From Deltaproteobacteria bacterium (GTDB lineage Bacteria; Bdellovibrionota; Bdellovibrionia; Bdellovibrionales; Bdellovibrionaceae): DNA of 64,000 bases. The position numbers and the translations under genes were made by a program. The stretch lies in the NCBI GenBank assembly GCA_017302835.1, contig JAFLCC010000005.1, forward strand, positions 1-64,000, in the 5' to 3' direction. A model generated the notes under the pieces. It saw only the letters and a program-made list of their open reading frames with translations. It searched no databases and was not told where the DNA came from. This document shows positions 25,415-33,936 of this stretch, in pieces (within the stretch, counting starts at the first letter, position 1; the number at the start of each line of letters is the position of its first letter).

Positions 25415-27394
25415 ATGATAAAAACAAATAAAAATATCTTTTTTGTAATGATATTCTTTATTTTGACAATGATTTCACTTTTCGTGAAGGCTCAAGATGT
25501 TGATGTGGAAGGTAAACAAGATCAGGAACAAGAGGTTAACTTGGTTAATGAATTTAAGAAAGCCACTTATTTCGAGCCAGGTGGTGGGGTGCTCTTTCCG
25601 AATCAAGTTTTTGATTATGATTTAACCATAGATAATGGCTTAACTTTGAAAGTAGGAAATACCCTCATAAACAACAAGACCCTTTTTTTTGATGTGAATA
25701 AAGTGAACCAAATGCATCCTTCATTAAAACAATTAAATAGTAAAGAGTTAGGGTTTGCCTTAGCGTGGCCAGAGGGTCTTTTTCGAGAACCAATGATTGA
25801 ACTTATTGGAAAAAATGGAGAGTTAATTTGGAAAAAACAATTAACTTCAGCGGAAATTCTCAAGTGGAAAGAAACCGCTAAATCCTGGAAAGAAAAAGCC
25901 CAAAAGAATTCAATTAGCGAGGAATCAGAAAAATATCCATTTAGTGCTAATTATATGCTGATAGATGAGTCCTCATTTAATCAAGCTCAAAAAAAACTAA
26001 ATCAACCCTTTAGAATTTGTCTATCTGAAAAAGTTAAAAAAGCCTCGTCAAAGTTTTGTTCGGCTCGTGCTATTATTAAAAATAATCATTTAGTATTTTC
26101 AAAACTTCAAATTAAGACTAGGGTTCTTTTAAAAAATGAAGAGGCTATTGTTAAAAATGAAGTAAAAGTGACTGCGGGAGCTCCCTTAAGCTTTTATGCT
26201 GATTTAAAGGGGGGAGAGAGTTATGAATTTGTTTCAGGTCCTAGCAGTCTGAATTTGATGGATGTTGTTCATGTAGATAATTCAAGAATTAAAGTTATTG
26301 GGTTTGGTAAAAAACCAATTGCTAAAGTCACCCTGTTAAAAAAAGAAGAATCCTCGTACTTTATCAAGCTGATTGGTTTTGAATCAACAATTAAAGAGGA
26401 GCGTGAGTTTTGGCAAGTTTTTTTACCACTTGATAAAGCTGAATTGTTTTTTCCAGGAACAGGCGGTGGAGTTTTCAAACAACTTATCAACACGGCGGAA
26501 ATTCCGAAATCAAAATCAAGAGTTTTTTTGAGTGATGCGACCCCCAACTCCACGTATAGTTCCAAAGTAAATCTCAAAGGAAAAAAACTTAAAGATTCCG
26601 TTGTGGCATCAAAAGAGCATGCTGTGGAGCCTTCAAAGAATAGTCCCACAGATATTGTTTGGAATTTTAAGGCTGAAAAAAAGGGCGAATTAAATAAAAG
26701 TTATTTAACGGTGCAATATCAAGGAAGGAGCTACCCTGCATTCTATGAGTTATATCGAGCCTATGCCAATGAACTATCTGCTAGATTTACGGGAGTATTG
26801 ACAAAAGAAGGGCAAGTGATACTTGGTGAGATGCTCTATAGCCGTTGGTTTGAAGCTCTTTTTGGAGAAAACTCATTTTCATTTCAGAGGTGGGGATTTG
26901 CAGGAAAATATTTTAATTCAGTTAATAAATTAAAGGTGACAGATACTTCCAGTGAGTCCTTGTCGGTAATGACTCTCGATTTGAAGTACCGCTTTAATCC
27001 TGGGGTTTGGACACGAGACGAAACGACGGGATTAATGTTGTCCTATCAAAATATTAGTTTTGGAACATTTAAGTCGCCGATGTTAGGTGGGGGATGGTTT
27101 TGGGCACGATCCATGCCCAGGGTGTTCGACAACATCATTAACTTTATACCTTTTATGCGTTATCCAAAATGGGTGGATATGGAAGTGATTTACTATTTTA
27201 ACTCTCTGAATTCTAATATCACCCTCAACTCACCTTTAAGTGTCAACTTTCATGGCCAAATCCTATGGAGTAAAAGCATTTTTGGAGAGGCTGGATTCGG
27301 CCTTAAACGGTATGCCTTCCTTGATAAAGAAATAAATCAAAAAGCAGAATTAAATACTTTTTATGGAACCGTAGGACTGGGAATTAAGTTCTAA
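25415..27394 (+). CDS. Exported, outer-membrane-like protein, unknown function
   Basis: 659 residues with a signal peptide (~1-26, ending VKAQ) and a purine-rich ribosome site (GGGAAGAGGG) 5' of the ATG. The middle looks like a chain of beta-sandwich domains (alternating Val/Lys strands, ~60-440). The last ~200 residues alternate aromatic and polar residues and end in GTVGLGIKF, the terminal-Phe signature of outer-membrane barrels. A mixed surface-exposed domain plus barrel is the best structural guess; no family is recognised. It is preceded by a strong promoter and overlaps the convergent small Lys-rich gene by 4 bases. Confidence 0.65.
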   Translation: MIKTNKNIFFVMIFFILTMISLFVKAQDVDVEGKQDQEQEVNLVNEFKKATYFEPGGGVLFPNQVFDYDLTIDNGLTLKVGNTLINNKTLFFDVNKVNQMHPSLKQLNSKELGFALAWPEGLFREPMIELIGKNGELIWKKQLTSAEILKWKETAKSWKEKAQKNSISEESEKYPFSANYMLIDESSFNQAQKKLNQPFRICLSEKVKKASSKFCSARAIIKNNHLVFSKLQIKTRVLLKNEEAIVKNEVKVTAGAPLSFYADLKGGESYEFVSGPSSLNLMDVVHVDNSRIKVIGFGKKPIAKVTLLKKEESSYFIKLIGFESTIKEEREFWQVFLPLDKAELFFPGTGGGVFKQLINTAEIPKSKSRVFLSDATPNSTYSSKVNLKGKKLKDSVVASKEHAVEPSKNSPTDIVWNFKAEKKGELNKSYLTVQYQGRSYPAFYELYRAYANELSARFTGVLTKEGQVILGEMLYSRWFEALFGENSFSFQRWGFAGKYFNSVNKLKVTDTSSESLSVMTLDLKYRFNPGVWTRDETTGLMLSYQNISFGTFKSPMLGGGWFWARSMPRVFDNIINFIPFMRYPKWVDMEVIYYFNSLNSNITLNSPLSVNFHGQILWSKSIFGEAGFGLKRYAFLDKEINQKAELNTFYGTVGLGIKF

Positions 27395-27639
27395 GTAAAT
27401 TGGGTTAATTTTTTTTGAAGGTCCTTTAGAAGTTTCTTGATCTCTAACATTCGAGTGTCATCGGGGTTGGGCTTTCCATCATATTTTTTAGCGACATCAT
27501 TCCAAAAAGAAAGAGCCTTGGACATGTCTTTTTGAATATGGGTCCATTTTTCTTCTGAACTTGAAATTTCAAGAAGTAATTTTGGTTTTGATTTCACTTT
27601 TTTTGCTTTTTTAAGAGTTTTTTTCAATGGTTCTTTCAA
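27391..27639 (-). CDS. Small Lys-rich helical protein
   Basis: The minus frame is open from 27720, but residues before 27639 look like translated promoter sequence. TTG 27639 has AGGA about ten bases upstream and gives an 82-residue protein beginning LKEPLKKTLKKAKKVK. It is basic at the N-terminus and amphipathic helical afterwards (HIQKDMSKALSFWNDVAKKY, EIKKLLKDLQKKL). It could bind nucleic acid or a partner; no family is recognised. It overlaps the convergent outer-membrane gene by 4 bases and is divergent from ettA. Start and function are uncertain. Confidence 0.5.
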   Translation of the reverse strand: MKEPLKKTLKKAKKVKSKPKLLLEISSSEEKWTHIQKDMSKALSFWNDVAKKYDGKPNPDDTRMLEIKKLLKDLQKKLTQFT

Positions 27640-27713
27640 GGTAACTGCATCCTGTATGATAGCTTGTAAAATAAAAATTAAATAGTATCTAAATCCAACA
27701 AAAAAACAACATT

Positions 27714-27742
27714 TTGACAAGAAAATATTTGATAATAATTAT
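27714..27742 (+). promoter_or_regulatory. Possible ettA promoter
   Basis: A consensus -35 TTGACA (27714-27719) is followed at 16-18 bases by an AT-only block (AATAATTATTATT) that must hold the -10. The -10 match itself is poor. It lies about 50 bases before the ettA start. Confidence 0.35.
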
Positions 27743-27792
27743 TATTCCTATAAGTTTAGTTTTTTTAGTCAATCATCAAAAGGGGGTTTTAT

Positions 27793-29460
27793 ATGTCTCA
27801 AGAAATTATATACACTATGAAAGGTGTTTCTAAAGTTTATCCCCCTAATAGATATGTTTTAAAAAATATCTATTTATCTTATTTTTATGGCGCTAAAATT
27901 GGGGTTTTGGGCCTGAACGGCTCAGGAAAATCAACATTGCTTAAAATAATGGCCGGAGTTGATAAAGATTTTTTGGGAGAAGCCTTTCCTGCTAAAAAAA
28001 TGCGAGTAGGTTACTTAGAGCAGGAACCTAAATTAGACGAGAAGTTAACAGTTAAGGAAAATATTTTTTCAGGAATGGGCGAGCTGCCAAAAATCATGAA
28101 AGATTATAATGAAATTTCTGAAAAATTTAATGATCCTGATTTAGATCCTGATCTTATGAATGACCTCATCGAGAAGCAAGGGCAGCTTCAGGAAAAAATA
28201 GAATCCCTGGGCGGCTGGGAAGTGGATCAAAAAATTGAATTAGCTATGGATGCGCTTAGGTGTCCAGATGGAGAATCCGCTGTGGTTCATTTATCAGGTG
28301 GGGAAAAAAGAAGGGTGGCTCTTTGTCGCTTGCTGATGAGTGAGCCTGATATTCTTCTTTTAGATGAGCCTACCAATCATTTAGATGCAGAAAGCGTTGC
28401 TTGGCTTGAACAATACCTACATCAATTTCCTGGAACAGTGATAGCGGTGACCCATGATAGGTATTTTTTAGACAATGTAGCTGGATGGATTCTTGAGCTG
28501 GATCGAGGTGAAGGCATTCCCTTTAAAGGAAACTATAGTTCTTGGCTTGAACAGAAAGAAAAAAGATCTCTTCAAGAGCAAAAAGATCAAAATAGAAGAC
28601 AAAAAACTTTAGAGAAAGAATTAGAATGGGTTCGCATGAATCCTAAGGCGCGCCAGGCAAAATCAAAGGCCAGACTTTCTTCCTATGAGAATTTACTTAA
28701 AGAAGCGACGCCAGATAAAATTTCGGAAATGCAAATTTATATTCCGCCAGGACCACGACTGGGTGAAATCGTTATTGAAGCTAAAGATGTAAGGAAAGCT
28801 TTTGGATCAAAAATACTATTCGATAATGTGAATTTCACTATTCCAAGAGGCTCTATTGTCGGTGTTATTGGACCCAATGGGGTAGGAAAATCTACTCTGT
28901 TTAAAATGATCATCGGCGCTGAGAAGCCAGACTCAGGCCTCTTTAAAGTGGGTGAAACCGTAAAGATGTCCTATGTTGACCAAACAAGAGAGACGCTTGA
29001 TCCGAACAAATCTGTGTGGGAAGAGATTTCTGGGGGAAATGACCTTATTAAATTGGGAATTCGAGAGGTTAATTCCAGAGCCTATGTTTCCTGGTTTAAT
29101 TTTTCAGGTTCGGATCAAGAGAAAAAAGTGGGAACCTTATCGGGAGGGGAACGAAACCGTGTTAATATGGCTAAGATTCTCAAGCAGGGAGCCAACTTGC
29201 TCCTCCTAGATGAGCCTACAAATGATCTCGATGTCAATACGATGAGAGCTTTAGAAGATGCTTTGCTCGATTTTGGAGGATCTGCCGTAATCATTTCCCA
29301 TGACCGCTGGTTTTTAGACAGAATTTGTACTCATATTATTGCCTTTGAAGGGGACTCTCAAGTGAGCTGTTTTAACGGGAACTTTACAGAGTATGAAGAA
29401 GATCGAAAGAAAAAACTCGGAGACATAACTCCGCACAGAGTCCGTTTTAGATCCATTTAA
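27793..29460 (+). CDS. ettA: ABC-F protein, energy-dependent translational throttle EttA
   Basis: 555 residues, the typical EttA length. Two ABC ATPase cassettes without TM helices: Walker A1 GLNGSGKST (~39-47), signature [11 protein letters not shown], Walker [12 protein letters not shown]; then Walker A2 GPNGVGKST, signature [13 protein letters not shown] and [12 protein letters not shown]. The inter-domain P-site tRNA motif helices (~245-310, [14 protein letters not shown]) and the short insertion in domain 1 match EttA rather than Uup or RbbA. It binds the ribosomal E site and links translation initiation to ATP/ADP. AGGGGG lies about seven bases before the ATG. Confidence 0.95.
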   Translation: MSQEIIYTMKGVSKVYPPNRYVLKNIYLSYFYGAKIGVLGLNGSGKSTLLKIMAGVDKDFLGEAFPAKKMRVGYLEQEPKLDEKLTVKENIFSGMGELPKIMKDYNEISEKFNDPDLDPDLMNDLIEKQGQLQEKIESLGGWEVDQKIELAMDALRCPDGESAVVHLSGGEKRRVALCRLLMSEPDILLLDEPTNHLDAESVAWLEQYLHQFPGTVIAVTHDRYFLDNVAGWILELDRGEGIPFKGNYSSWLEQKEKRSLQEQKDQNRRQKTLEKELEWVRMNPKARQAKSKARLSSYENLLKEATPDKISEMQIYIPPGPRLGEIVIEAKDVRKAFGSKILFDNVNFTIPRGSIVGVIGPNGVGKSTLFKMIIGAEKPDSGLFKVGETVKMSYVDQTRETLDPNKSVWEEISGGNDLIKLGIREVNSRAYVSWFNFSGSDQEKKVGTLSGGERNRVNMAKILKQGANLLLLDEPTNDLDVNTMRALEDALLDFGGSAVIISHDRWFLDRICTHIIAFEGDSQVSCFNGNFTEYEEDRKKKLGDITPHRVRFRSI

Positions 29461-29520
29461 TAGGAGTAACCCCTGTACATAGGCGGAAACTCGGTTAATA
29501 GGAATTGGTATCATTACTTG

Positions 29521-29558
29521 TTTTGTTAAATACGAGTTTTTTTGTTAAATACGAGTTT
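29521..29558. repeat. Perfect 19-bp tandem duplication at the 3' end of the J-protein gene
   Basis: TTTTGTTAAATACGAGTTT occurs at 29521-29539 and again at 29540-29558 with no gap. The two copies are read in different frames by the minus-strand gene; the distal copy supplies its TAA stop (29526-29528). Confidence 0.9.
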
Positions 29559-30002
29559 AAGATTTTCATAATGTGTTTTCAGATTGATAAAATCCTGATT
29601 AGTTCCTAAGGAATGGTCAGGATGCATTTTAAAGCATAATTTTTTAAATGATTTTTTAAGTTCTTCTATAGAAAAATCTTCTAACAAAAACTCACTATGC
29701 CTTTTAAAAAATGAAAAGGATTCTTTTTGCTTTTCTGACAATTGATGAGCCGGCCCTTGGGCGCGGACTTTGATCTTTCTTTGCCCTGGCAAGCCCTTAA
29801 AATAAGGATTACTGTTCTTTGTTTTGAGGAAAAAGGTTCCTTTATTTAAAGTGGAATAACTTTGTCTGAGATTGATTTGATTTAATTCAAAATGGGTCTG
29901 ATTGACACTACAGATCCCTTCTTTACGCTGTTCAAAATCTTTAAGTCGGGACGATTTTAAGTTTATTTCCTTTAAAACTTCAGCAAAAGTCTTACTGTTC
30001 AT
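29526..30002 (-). CDS. Small protein with C-terminal J domain
   Basis: 158 residues, no signal peptide, so cytoplasmic. The C-terminal ~60 residues form a J-domain core: LEDFSIEELKKSFKKLCFKM, then the intact HPD tripeptide (MHPDHSLG), then a final helix with FINLKTHYENLKLVF. The N-terminal ~90 residues are basic and unrecognised. With HPD present it can plausibly stimulate DnaK, perhaps recruiting it to a specific client. It is convergent with ettA and divergent from the SWIB gene. A 19-bp tandem duplication sits at its 3' end, so the last five residues (KKTRI) are probably a recent addition. Confidence 0.75.
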   Translation of the reverse strand: MNSKTFAEVLKEINLKSSRLKDFEQRKEGICSVNQTHFELNQINLRQSYSTLNKGTFFLKTKNSNPYFKGLPGQRKIKVRAQGPAHQLSEKQKESFSFFKRHSEFLLEDFSIEELKKSFKKLCFKMHPDHSLGTNQDFINLKTHYENLKLVFNKKTRI

Positions 30003-30105
30003 ACAAAGGGAATCGGTATATTTATCCTTTTTTAAAGGCCAGATTAAGTGTTTTTCAAAGAAAATGAAAAAGAGTTCATTTTTTTTTGGACAAATAAGAA
30101 TTGTT

Positions 30106-30135
30106 TGTTCACACTGTGTTCATACGTCATATAAC
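30106..30135 (+). promoter_or_regulatory. Possible promoter of the SWIB/histone-like gene
   Basis: TTGTTC (30106-30111), an 18-base spacer, and TATAAC (30130-30135), 24 bases before ATG 30160. A direct repeat TGTTCA-N5-TGTTCA overlaps the spacer and could be an operator. The -35 match is weak. Confidence 0.35.
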
Positions 30136-30159
30136 AAATTTAACGAAAGGACTATGACA

Positions 30160-30564
30160 ATGGCAAAGAAAGCAACAAAAGCTACTGTAAAAAAAGCAGT
30201 AAAAGCGACTAAGAAAGCGGCTCCTAAGGCGACTAAGAAAGCGGCGGCTCCTAAAGCAACAGCGAAGGCAGCAGCTCCTAAGGCGACTAAGAAAGCAGCG
30301 GCTCCTAAAGCAAAAAGAAAACCAAATCCAGCATTATTACAGAAGTTAACTCCAAGTGAGGCTTTAGCTGCAGTTGTTGGTGCTTCTCCACTTCCAAGAT
30401 CTCAAGCTTTAAAAAAAGTATGGGATTATATTAAAAAGAATAATTTACAAGATTCTGTTAATAGAAGAAAAATCAACTCTGATGATAAATTAAAAACATT
30501 ATTTGGTAAACCTTCAGTAGGAATGCTTGAAATCGGTGGAATTTTAGCTAAACACTTGAAATAA
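30160..30564 (+). CDS. Histone-H1-like Lys/Ala-rich protein fused to SWIB domain
   Basis: 134 residues from ATG 30160, chosen because GAAAGGA (30145-30151) is eight bases away; ATG 30154 would be only three bases from it, and the frame further upstream is not coding. Residues 1-~55 are AKKA/APKA repeats like the C-terminal tail of histone H1 and bacterial Hc/HU-tail proteins, suited to binding DNA backbone. Residues ~58-134 form a SWIB/MDM2-type domain (LTPSEALAAVVGASPLPRSQ, then LKKVWDYIKKNNLQD and DDKLKTLFGK). In bacteria SWIB occurs in chlamydiae and several predatory or intracellular lineages. Likely an abundant nucleoid protein; it has its own strong terminator. Confidence 0.88.
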   Translation: MAKKATKATVKKAVKATKKAAPKATKKAAAPKATAKAAAPKATKKAAAPKAKRKPNPALLQKLTPSEALAAVVGASPLPRSQALKKVWDYIKKNNLQDSVNRRKINSDDKLKTLFGKPSVGMLEIGGILAKHLK

Positions 30565-30631
30565 GCTTAAGATAGATAATAAGGGGTGTCGGCGATGCCC
30601 ACCCTGACTTCAGTAGTTTTTATTTCAATAT

Positions 30632-30663
30632 AACCCAAAACCACACTGGTTTTGGGTTTTTTT
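30632..30663 (+). terminator. Intrinsic terminator after the SWIB gene
   Basis: AACCCAAAACCA (30632-30643) and TGGTTTTGGGTT (30647-30658) form a perfect 12-bp stem with a 3-base loop, followed by a T-run to 30663. It is a textbook Rho-independent terminator 70 bases after the stop. Confidence 0.9.
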
Positions 30664-30678
30664 ATAAGGAAATGATTT

Positions 30679-31440
30679 GTGGGTAACTCACCGTTAAGTT
30701 TAGAAGAAATAAAAAAAATGAAAAAGGTCTGCAGGATGGCTGCCGAGACCTTGATTTACGTTGAAAGGTTTGTAAAACCGGGAGTGAGTCTGAATGAATT
30801 AGATAAAATTGTCTATGATTTTACTTTATCCCAAAACGCAGTCCCTGCAACACTAGGCTATCACGGTTATCCAAAATCCATTTGTACCAGCATAAATCAA
30901 GTTGTTTGCCATGGGGTTCCTAACGACTATCTTCTCAAAGAGGGTGATATTGTCAATATCGATGTGACCACTAAATTTGATGGATTTTTTGGAGACACGT
31001 CGAAGACTTTTGCCGTCGGAAAAATTTCAGAAGAAGCGCAACGACTTGTTCAGACAGCTAAAGAAGCCATGGAAGTTGGAATTAAAGCGATCACCCCCTA
31101 TGGAACCACCGGTGATATTGGTTTTGAAATAAATAAATTTGTGACTCGAAAAGGCTATTCTACGGTTAAGGAAATAGGGGGACATGGAATTGGTAGAAAA
31201 TTTCATCAAGAACCATTTGTTGCTTCTATTGGGAAAAAAGGCAAAGGAGAAAAGCTTGTTCCAAATTATTGTTTGACAGTTGAGCCTATGATCAACGAAG
31301 GTACTGATGAAATTAGTGAATACCCCATTCCTGGCTCTTCGCATAGTCAATACGAGACCAAAGATGGAAAATTATCTGCTCAGTTTGAGCATACCGTTTT
31401 AATCACTGATTCAGGATACGAAGTTTTAACTTTACCTTAA
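30679..31440 (+). CDS. map: Methionine aminopeptidase, type I
   Basis: 253 residues from a GTG start with AAGGA eight bases upstream. It removes the initiator Met from nascent proteins using two metal ions. The ligand set is visible: Asp in VNIDVTTKFDGFFGDTSKTF (two Asp), His in GGHGIGRKFHQEP, Glu in TVEPMIN and Glu in QFEHTVL; the substrate His lies in NQVVCHGVPND. There is no N-terminal zinc-finger extension. It is followed by the SAH hydrolase gene after 18 bases; an operon linking translation start and methyl metabolism is possible. Confidence 0.95.
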   Translation: MGNSPLSLEEIKKMKKVCRMAAETLIYVERFVKPGVSLNELDKIVYDFTLSQNAVPATLGYHGYPKSICTSINQVVCHGVPNDYLLKEGDIVNIDVTTKFDGFFGDTSKTFAVGKISEEAQRLVQTAKEAMEVGIKAITPYGTTGDIGFEINKFVTRKGYSTVKEIGGHGIGRKFHQEPFVASIGKKGKGEKLVPNYCLTVEPMINEGTDEISEYPIPGSSHSQYETKDGKLSAQFEHTVLITDSGYEVLTLP

Positions 31441-31458
31441 ATATATAAAGGAGATAAA

Positions 31459-32859
31459 ATGACTCTCACTTCAACAGGAAAAAATATGAAGAATGTTAAA
31501 AATATAAAAAATATAAAAAATATTAAAAATGTTGGTAAGACAGATTATCGAGTCTGTCAGCTAGCTATGGAAAACCCCGCTCATTTTGAAAAAATGGCGA
31601 AATGGGGCCGAGAAGAAATCAATATTGCGGAAACAGAAATGCCAGGGCTTATGGCTTTACGTAAAGAATATGGCAAGCAACAACCATTAAAGGGTGCTCT
31701 TATAACTGGATCACTTCATATGACAATTCAAACAGCCGTTTTGATTGAAACTTTAATTTGCTTGGGAGCTAAAGTGAGATGGTCCTCCTGTAATATATTT
31801 TCGACTCAGGATCATGCCGCCGTAGCCATGGCGGCCGCAGGGGTACCCGTTTATGCTTGGAAGGGCGAAACAGAAGAAGAGTACAACTGGTGTATTGAAA
31901 AAACAATTGAGGGTTGGGGGAGCGAAGGCTTTAACATGATCTTGGATGATGGCGGTGACCTAACCAATATGATGCATGATTCAAAATATGCCAAGCTACT
32001 TAAGAAGGTCATTGGAGTTTCTGAAGAGACAACTACGGGAGTTCATAATTTAGAAAAAATGTTGCTTCTTGGTAAATTAAAAATCCCAGCGATCAATGTA
32101 AATGACTCCGTTACAAAGTCTAAATTTGACAACCTCTATGGGTGCCGTGAGTCCCTTGCTGATGGTATTAAAAGAGCTACAGATACCATGGTCGCTGGAA
32201 AAACAGTAGTCGTTGCAGGATTTGGAGATGTTGGAAAAGGGAGCGCACATTCTCTACGAGGTTTTGGAGCGAGAGTATTGGTCACAGAGATCGATCCCAT
32301 CTGTGCTCTCCAGGCAGCAATGGAGGGCTTTGAAGTAACAACCATGGATGAAGCCGTTAAAGAAGCCAATATTTTTGTAACAGCAACGGGTTGTTGTGAT
32401 ATCATTACGGAAAAACATTTCACCAATATGAAAAATAATTCCATCGTTTGCAATATTGGTCATTTTGATATTGAAATTGATATGGCTTGGTTAAATAAAA
32501 ACTCTCAAATGAGAGAAGTTAAACCCCAAGTAGACATTCATACACTCAAGAACGGTAAACAAATTATTATATTAGCTAAAGGCAGACTTGTAAATCTTGG
32601 CTGTGCTTCTGGACATCCAAGTTTTGTTATGAGCAACTCCTTTACAAATCAGGTACTGGCACAAATGGAACTGTTTGGAAATCGTGACAAGTACCAAGAA
32701 GTTGGGGTCTATCGATTGCCCAAACATCTTGATGAAAAGGTAGCCGCTTTGCATTTAGATAAACTAGGAGTTAAGTTAACAAAACTTTCTGGAAAACAAT
32801 CTAAATATTTAGGTATGTCTATCGAAGGCCCTTACAAACCTGATCACTATAGATACTAA
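31459..32859 (+). CDS. ahcY: S-adenosyl-L-homocysteine hydrolase
   Basis: 466 residues with strong site AAGGAG just before ATG 31459. It splits S-adenosylhomocysteine into adenosine and homocysteine with bound NAD. Family marks: [52 protein letters not shown], the NAD site [12 protein letters not shown], and the C-terminal [10 protein letters not shown] ending common to the family. Residues ~9-26 are an added Asn-Lys repeat ([18 protein letters not shown]) encoded by a 9-bp tandem repeat, in front of the normal start TDYRV; this looks like a lineage-specific extension that does not touch the active site. Confidence 0.95.
   Translation: MTLTSTGKNMKNVKNIKNIKNIKNVGKTDYRVCQLAMENPAHFEKMAKWGREEINIAETEMPGLMALRKEYGKQQPLKGALITGSLHMTIQTAVLIETLICLGAKVRWSSCNIFSTQDHAAVAMAAAGVPVYAWKGETEEEYNWCIEKTIEGWGSEGFNMILDDGGDLTNMMHDSKYAKLLKKVIGVSEETTTGVHNLEKMLLLGKLKIPAINVNDSVTKSKFDNLYGCRESLADGIKRATDTMVAGKTVVVAGFGDVGKGSAHSLRGFGARVLVTEIDPICALQAAMEGFEVTTMDEAVKEANIFVTATGCCDIITEKHFTNMKNNSIVCNIGHFDIEIDMAWLNKNSQMREVKPQVDIHTLKNGKQIIILAKGRLVNLGCASGHPSFVMSNSFTNQVLAQMELFGNRDKYQEVGVYRLPKHLDEKVAALHLDKLGVKLTKLSGKQSKYLGMSIEGPYKPDHYRY
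31483..31536 (+). repeat. Six 9-bp tandem units inside ahcY
   Basis: Six in-frame units related to AATATAAAA run from 31483 to 31536 and encode Asn-(Met/Val/Ile)-(Lys/Gly) triplets. The two central units are identical, which suggests slippage. Confidence 0.8.
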
Positions 32860-32918
32860 AACCAAGTCCAGGGGGTTACGGCCTCAACTCTTCGTTCTCG
32901 TCGATCGGAACTCTGCCT

Positions 32919-32947
32919 GCGACTAGGCTTTGCCAAGCCTCAGTCGC
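32919..32947. terminator. GC-rich hairpin between ahcY and orn
   Basis: GCGACTAGGCTT (32919-32930), loop TGCC, then AAGCCT (32935-32940), a bulged C and AGTCGC (32942-32947). The stem is 12 bp with one bulge and stands out as GC-rich in this AT-rich region. It overlaps the orn stop codon. No T-run follows on either strand, so it may be a REP-like element rather than a true terminator. Confidence 0.45.
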
Positions 32948-33474
32948 TAAATATTGGGATTAATGAAGCCCATATAAAATTTTAATTCTCCAATGCTTTC
33001 CCTGATATCATCAAGGGCACGGTGTTGGTTTTTCTTTTTATATTCTTTACGAAATTTATTCACAAACATGATTTTCCATGAAGACACATCTAACATGCGG
33101 TAATGAAGTCTTGAGGAAAAGTCTTTAAAATATTTATCAATAAATAATCTGTCTTGAGCTATCGAGTTTCCTGCAATAATAGGTTTATCCTTGGGGTCCG
33201 GAAAAAACTGAGTAATCAAATTCGCTAATTCCTTTTCGACAATTTTTGGTTCTTTTCCAAATGGGATTTTCTGAATAAGTCCACTCTCCTTATGATGGGA
33301 TTTATTCCACTCGTCCATATTATCAATATAACTCTGTGGTTGTTTGACAACAGATTCATAAGTTGAAATTTCTTTAAAATTATAGTCCGTAATGACAGCA
33401 GCAACCTCGATGATAACTTCTTTGTTAATATCAAGACCTGTCATTTCCATATCAAGCCAATATAAAAGGGACAT
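32947..33474 (-). CDS. orn: Oligoribonuclease
   Basis: 175 residues, a DEDDh 3'-5' exonuclease that degrades di- to pentaribonucleotides, including pGpG from c-di-GMP turnover. Exo I is YWLDMEMTGLD (D8, E10), Exo II lies around NSIAQDRLFIDKY, and Exo III is HRALDDIRESI with the catalytic His and Asp. Length and the start at the first Met fit the family. It follows the HMA gene by 2 bases on the same strand, so the two are probably cotranscribed and translationally coupled. Convergent with ahcY. Confidence 0.95.
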   Translation of the reverse strand: MSLLYWLDMEMTGLDINKEVIIEVAAVITDYNFKEISTYESVVKQPQSYIDNMDEWNKSHHKESGLIQKIPFGKEPKIVEKELANLITQFFPDPKDKPIIAGNSIAQDRLFIDKYFKDFSSRLHYRMLDVSSWKIMFVNKFRKEYKKKNQHRALDDIRESIGELKFYMGFINPNI

Positions 33475-33476
33475 AC

Positions 33477-33761
33477 TTAGTCTTTCTTTTTAGAGGATGA
33501 AATGGCATACTCAGTTTTAAATTTGTCCGCCGCCTCTTGAACTGCTTTTTTGACAGCGACTTGATCTAAAGTTTTTCCATCCTCCGAGGTGAGAGTCATA
33601 GAGCCAATATCTACATGACAAATTTTAACTCCTGGAGTTTTACAGACCATAGAACTGATGGCTTTTTTACATGCCCCACAATGCATTCCAGAAAGTTCAT
33701 ATTGATAGGTTTCAGCCAGACTAAAAGCATTGATTAAAAGAAATAAGCATAAAATTTTCAT
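33477..33761 (-). CDS. Exported heavy-metal-associated (HMA) domain protein
   Basis: 94 residues with a signal peptide (~1-16, ending SLA). The mature protein is one HMA fold with the metal-binding loop GMHCGACKKAI (CxxC), resembling MerP or periplasmic copper-binding proteins, and a Lys-rich tail. It would bind Cu(I), Hg(II) or Zn(II) in the periplasm. No ATPase, reductase or metal regulator lies nearby; instead it heads a two-gene unit with orn. Metal specificity cannot be told from sequence. Confidence 0.85.
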   Translation of the reverse strand: MKILCLFLLINAFSLAETYQYELSGMHCGACKKAISSMVCKTPGVKICHVDIGSMTLTSEDGKTLDQVAVKKAVQEAADKFKTEYAISSSKKKD

Positions 33762-33846
33762 AAGTCTACCCTTCTTGAATCTCTTAAAATACCTATCAAA
33801 GAAATGATTATAAGACTAGTTATTTTAGTCAACTCATCAATAGTTA

Positions 33847-33869
33847 GACACATCTCAATTTGAGACCTT
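33847..33869. repeat. Palindromic motif, copy 1
   Basis: The core TCTCAATTTGAGA (33853-33865) is a 5-bp inverted repeat. With flanks it matches 44649-44671 at 19 of 23 positions. It lies 68 bases before the CHAP-like gene. It may be a regulator site or the relic of a mobile-element end. Confidence 0.5.
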
Positions 33870-33936
33870 CATTTAAAGTCCATTATAAAGAATAGGTCTT
33901 AAGAAATGTGGATTGGTTCTTGAATTCTAAAATTGC

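Noticed and set aside
29902-30159. N-terminal extension of the SWIB gene
   Set aside because: The extension runs through the divergent J-protein start, the promoter region and the ribosome site; the true start is 30160.
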